Positions 5,090 to 5,931 of a DNA stretch of 5,931 nucleotides are shown here, in pieces. Origin of the DNA: Deltaproteobacteria bacterium (lineage in GTDB: Bacteria; Desulfobacterota; Desulfarculia; Adiutricales; Adiutricaceae); NCBI GenBank assembly GCA_031257955.1, contig JAIRNQ010000110.1:1-5931 (forward strand), read 5' to 3'. Positions within the stretch are counted from its first letter, which is position 1; the number at the start of each line of letters is the position of its first letter. The notes beneath the pieces are model-generated. The model searched no databases. It was not told where the DNA came from and saw only the letters and a program-made list of their open reading frames with translations. Both the position numbers and the translations under genes were made by a program.

Positions 5090-5931
5090 TTAACGGATTT
5101 TTGGCACCTCGGCCATCATCTGACTTACCCCTTCGATGGTATTGTTTAAGAGTTCCGTTTGGTTAAAGCTAGGCACGGCTTCGCGGCGCTGGCCCATGGG
5201 AAAGGTCAGCATTTCCCCGATAAGTTCACCGGCGTTTCCATATAAGGCTTTGCTCATGACCGAACCGTCTGGGTGGTACTCGGTGGCGTAGCCGTACATA
5301 TGGTTGTCGCGAAATTCGCCGGAGAAAATGATGTTGCCAGCCTCGTTAAAACGATAGGCGGGCCCGTTTAATTGGTCGTTTTTAAACTCGGCCAGGATCA
5401 TGATTTTCTGTTGATTTCCGCCCTGTGATGGAAAGAGAGTTATTTCCAATCCCTCCCCCACCCCGTTTCGAAAAACCCGGACGAAATCGATATTCCCGTC
5501 TGGGGCAAAGGTTATGACCGGGCCTTCGGGAAGGCCGTCGCGGTAATTTAGGAGGGTCTCAATCTTATATCCCCGGGGATTTTGTTTCAGATCCCTTAAT
5601 TTATAGACGATCCCGTTTACCGGTCCGAGGGGGGCCAAGCAATACCAGGCCGGATAGGTGGGGCAAAAGAGGGACTCCATATTGTAAGGGCCATCTTCGG
5701 CCTTGACCTCAATCCGGCGATTTTCGTCTGGGCCTGGCACCCGCGCCGAGTTGCCGCTTGGGGCCGGCGCCGAGTTAGCGCTTGGGGCCGGGACTTGGCT
5801 CGGGTCCCAGCTGGGGGCGGAACCTTGGTCCGGGGCCGTCCTGGCGGCCTGGGCGGCTCTCTGGCCAAGGCCTTGGCCAGTTTCTTGGTTTGGCGTCGGC
5901 GTAAGGTTGTGGTTTGGGGCCGGGACTGGTT
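5090..5931 (-). CDS. Cys-pair/MORN-variant repeat protein, N-terminus outside the window
   Basis: The frame is open without a stop from 5931 down to the TAA at 5090-5092, giving at least 279 residues. A GTG at 5740 could be read as a start, but the residues above it continue the same Pro/Ala/Ser/Asn/Gln-rich linker composition seen in the sister proteins. The true start, probably with a signal peptide, therefore most likely lies beyond the window. Counting from the GTG, Cys 26 and Cys 34 precede GPVNGIVYKLRDL. MORN-variant repeats lie near 66-88, 90-103, 119-139 and 142-167 (e.g. YRDGLPEGP, FRNGVGEGLE, YHPDGSVMSKALY). The tail (VPSFNQTELLNNTIEG) resembles those of the proteins at 4200-5033 and 1634-3730. 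The function is unknown; the shared architecture suggests an exported protein. It is probably the first visible gene of an operon with the next one. Confidence 0.85.
   Translation of the reverse strand, partial: PVPAPNHNLTPTPNQETGQGLGQRAAQAARTAPDQGSAPSWDPSQVPAPSANSAPAPSGNSARVPGPDENRRIEVKAEDGPYNMESLFCPTYPAWYCLAPLGPVNGIVYKLRDLKQNPRGYKIETLLNYRDGLPEGPVITFAPDGNIDFVRVFRNGVGEGLEITLFPSQGGNQQKIMILAEFKNDQLNGPAYRFNEAGNIIFSGEFRDNHMYGYATEYHPDGSVMSKALYGNAGELIGEMLTFPMGQRREAVPSFNQTELLNNTIEGVSQMMAEVPKIR
5743..5790 (-). repeat. 24-bp repeat coding Pro-Ala-Pro-Ser linker
   Basis: Two near-identical 24-bp copies, each containing CGCCGAGTT and GCTTGGGGCCGG on the plus strand, code PAPSANSA and PAPSGNSA in tandem. 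They lie in the linker ahead of the Cys-pair/MORN domain, the same place where the 698-residue protein carries its own 27-bp repeats. Confidence 0.7.

Noticed and set aside
1634..5931. YwqK-type antitoxin reading of the MORN-variant proteins, implying a toxin-antitoxin system
   Set aside because: One protein has a signal peptide and another has membrane segments placing the domain outside the cell membrane. No toxin-like partner gene is visible, so only the repeat similarity is retained.

Overview
The window holds four protein-coding genes, all on the minus strand, so transcription runs from high to low coordinates. Two are paralogous membrane proteins with a zinc-ribbon N-terminus (129-1349 and 1634-3730). 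Two are secreted or probably secreted proteins carrying MORN-variant (YwqK-like) repeats (4200-5033 and 5090 to beyond the window end). I see no tRNA, rRNA, transposase, CRISPR array or phage gene. The organism is a bacterium: Shine-Dalgarno sites, a sigma70-like promoter, a type I signal peptide and moderately GC-rich genes separated by AT-rich gaps. A Gram-negative host is plausible, but the sequence does not prove it and I cannot name a species.

Layout in the direction of transcription. From 5931 to 5090 is the C-terminal part of a protein with a Pro/Ala/Ser/Asn/Gln-rich linker followed by a Cys-pair and MORN-variant domain; its frame stays open to the window edge. After 56 bp comes a second protein with the same domain behind a signal peptide (5033-4200), probably co-transcribed. 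The 469-bp gap from 4199 to 3731 is the most unusual non-coding stretch. It contains a GC-rich palindrome cluster just after the upstream gene, a good sigma70-like promoter whose -10 box lies in an inverted repeat, and a seven-unit, exactly 37-bp tandem repeat that would fall in the 5' leader of the next gene. The gene at 3730-1634 encodes a 698-residue chimera: zinc ribbon, conserved soluble domain, three membrane segments, a repetitive Gly/Glu/Gln/Asn linker, then the same Cys-pair and MORN-variant module. After a 284-bp AT-rich gap, the gene at 1349-129 encodes a close paralogue that stops just after the third membrane segment and lacks the module.

How they may work together (inference). 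The three membrane segments of the long protein put the zinc ribbon in the cytoplasm and the C-terminal module outside. That matches the signal peptide on the 277-residue protein carrying the same module. The locus therefore looks like a small family built from two exchangeable parts: a membrane-anchored zinc-ribbon part and an exported Cys-pair/MORN-variant/tail part. One protein has only the first part, one or two have only the second, and one is a fusion of both. The biochemical function is unknown.
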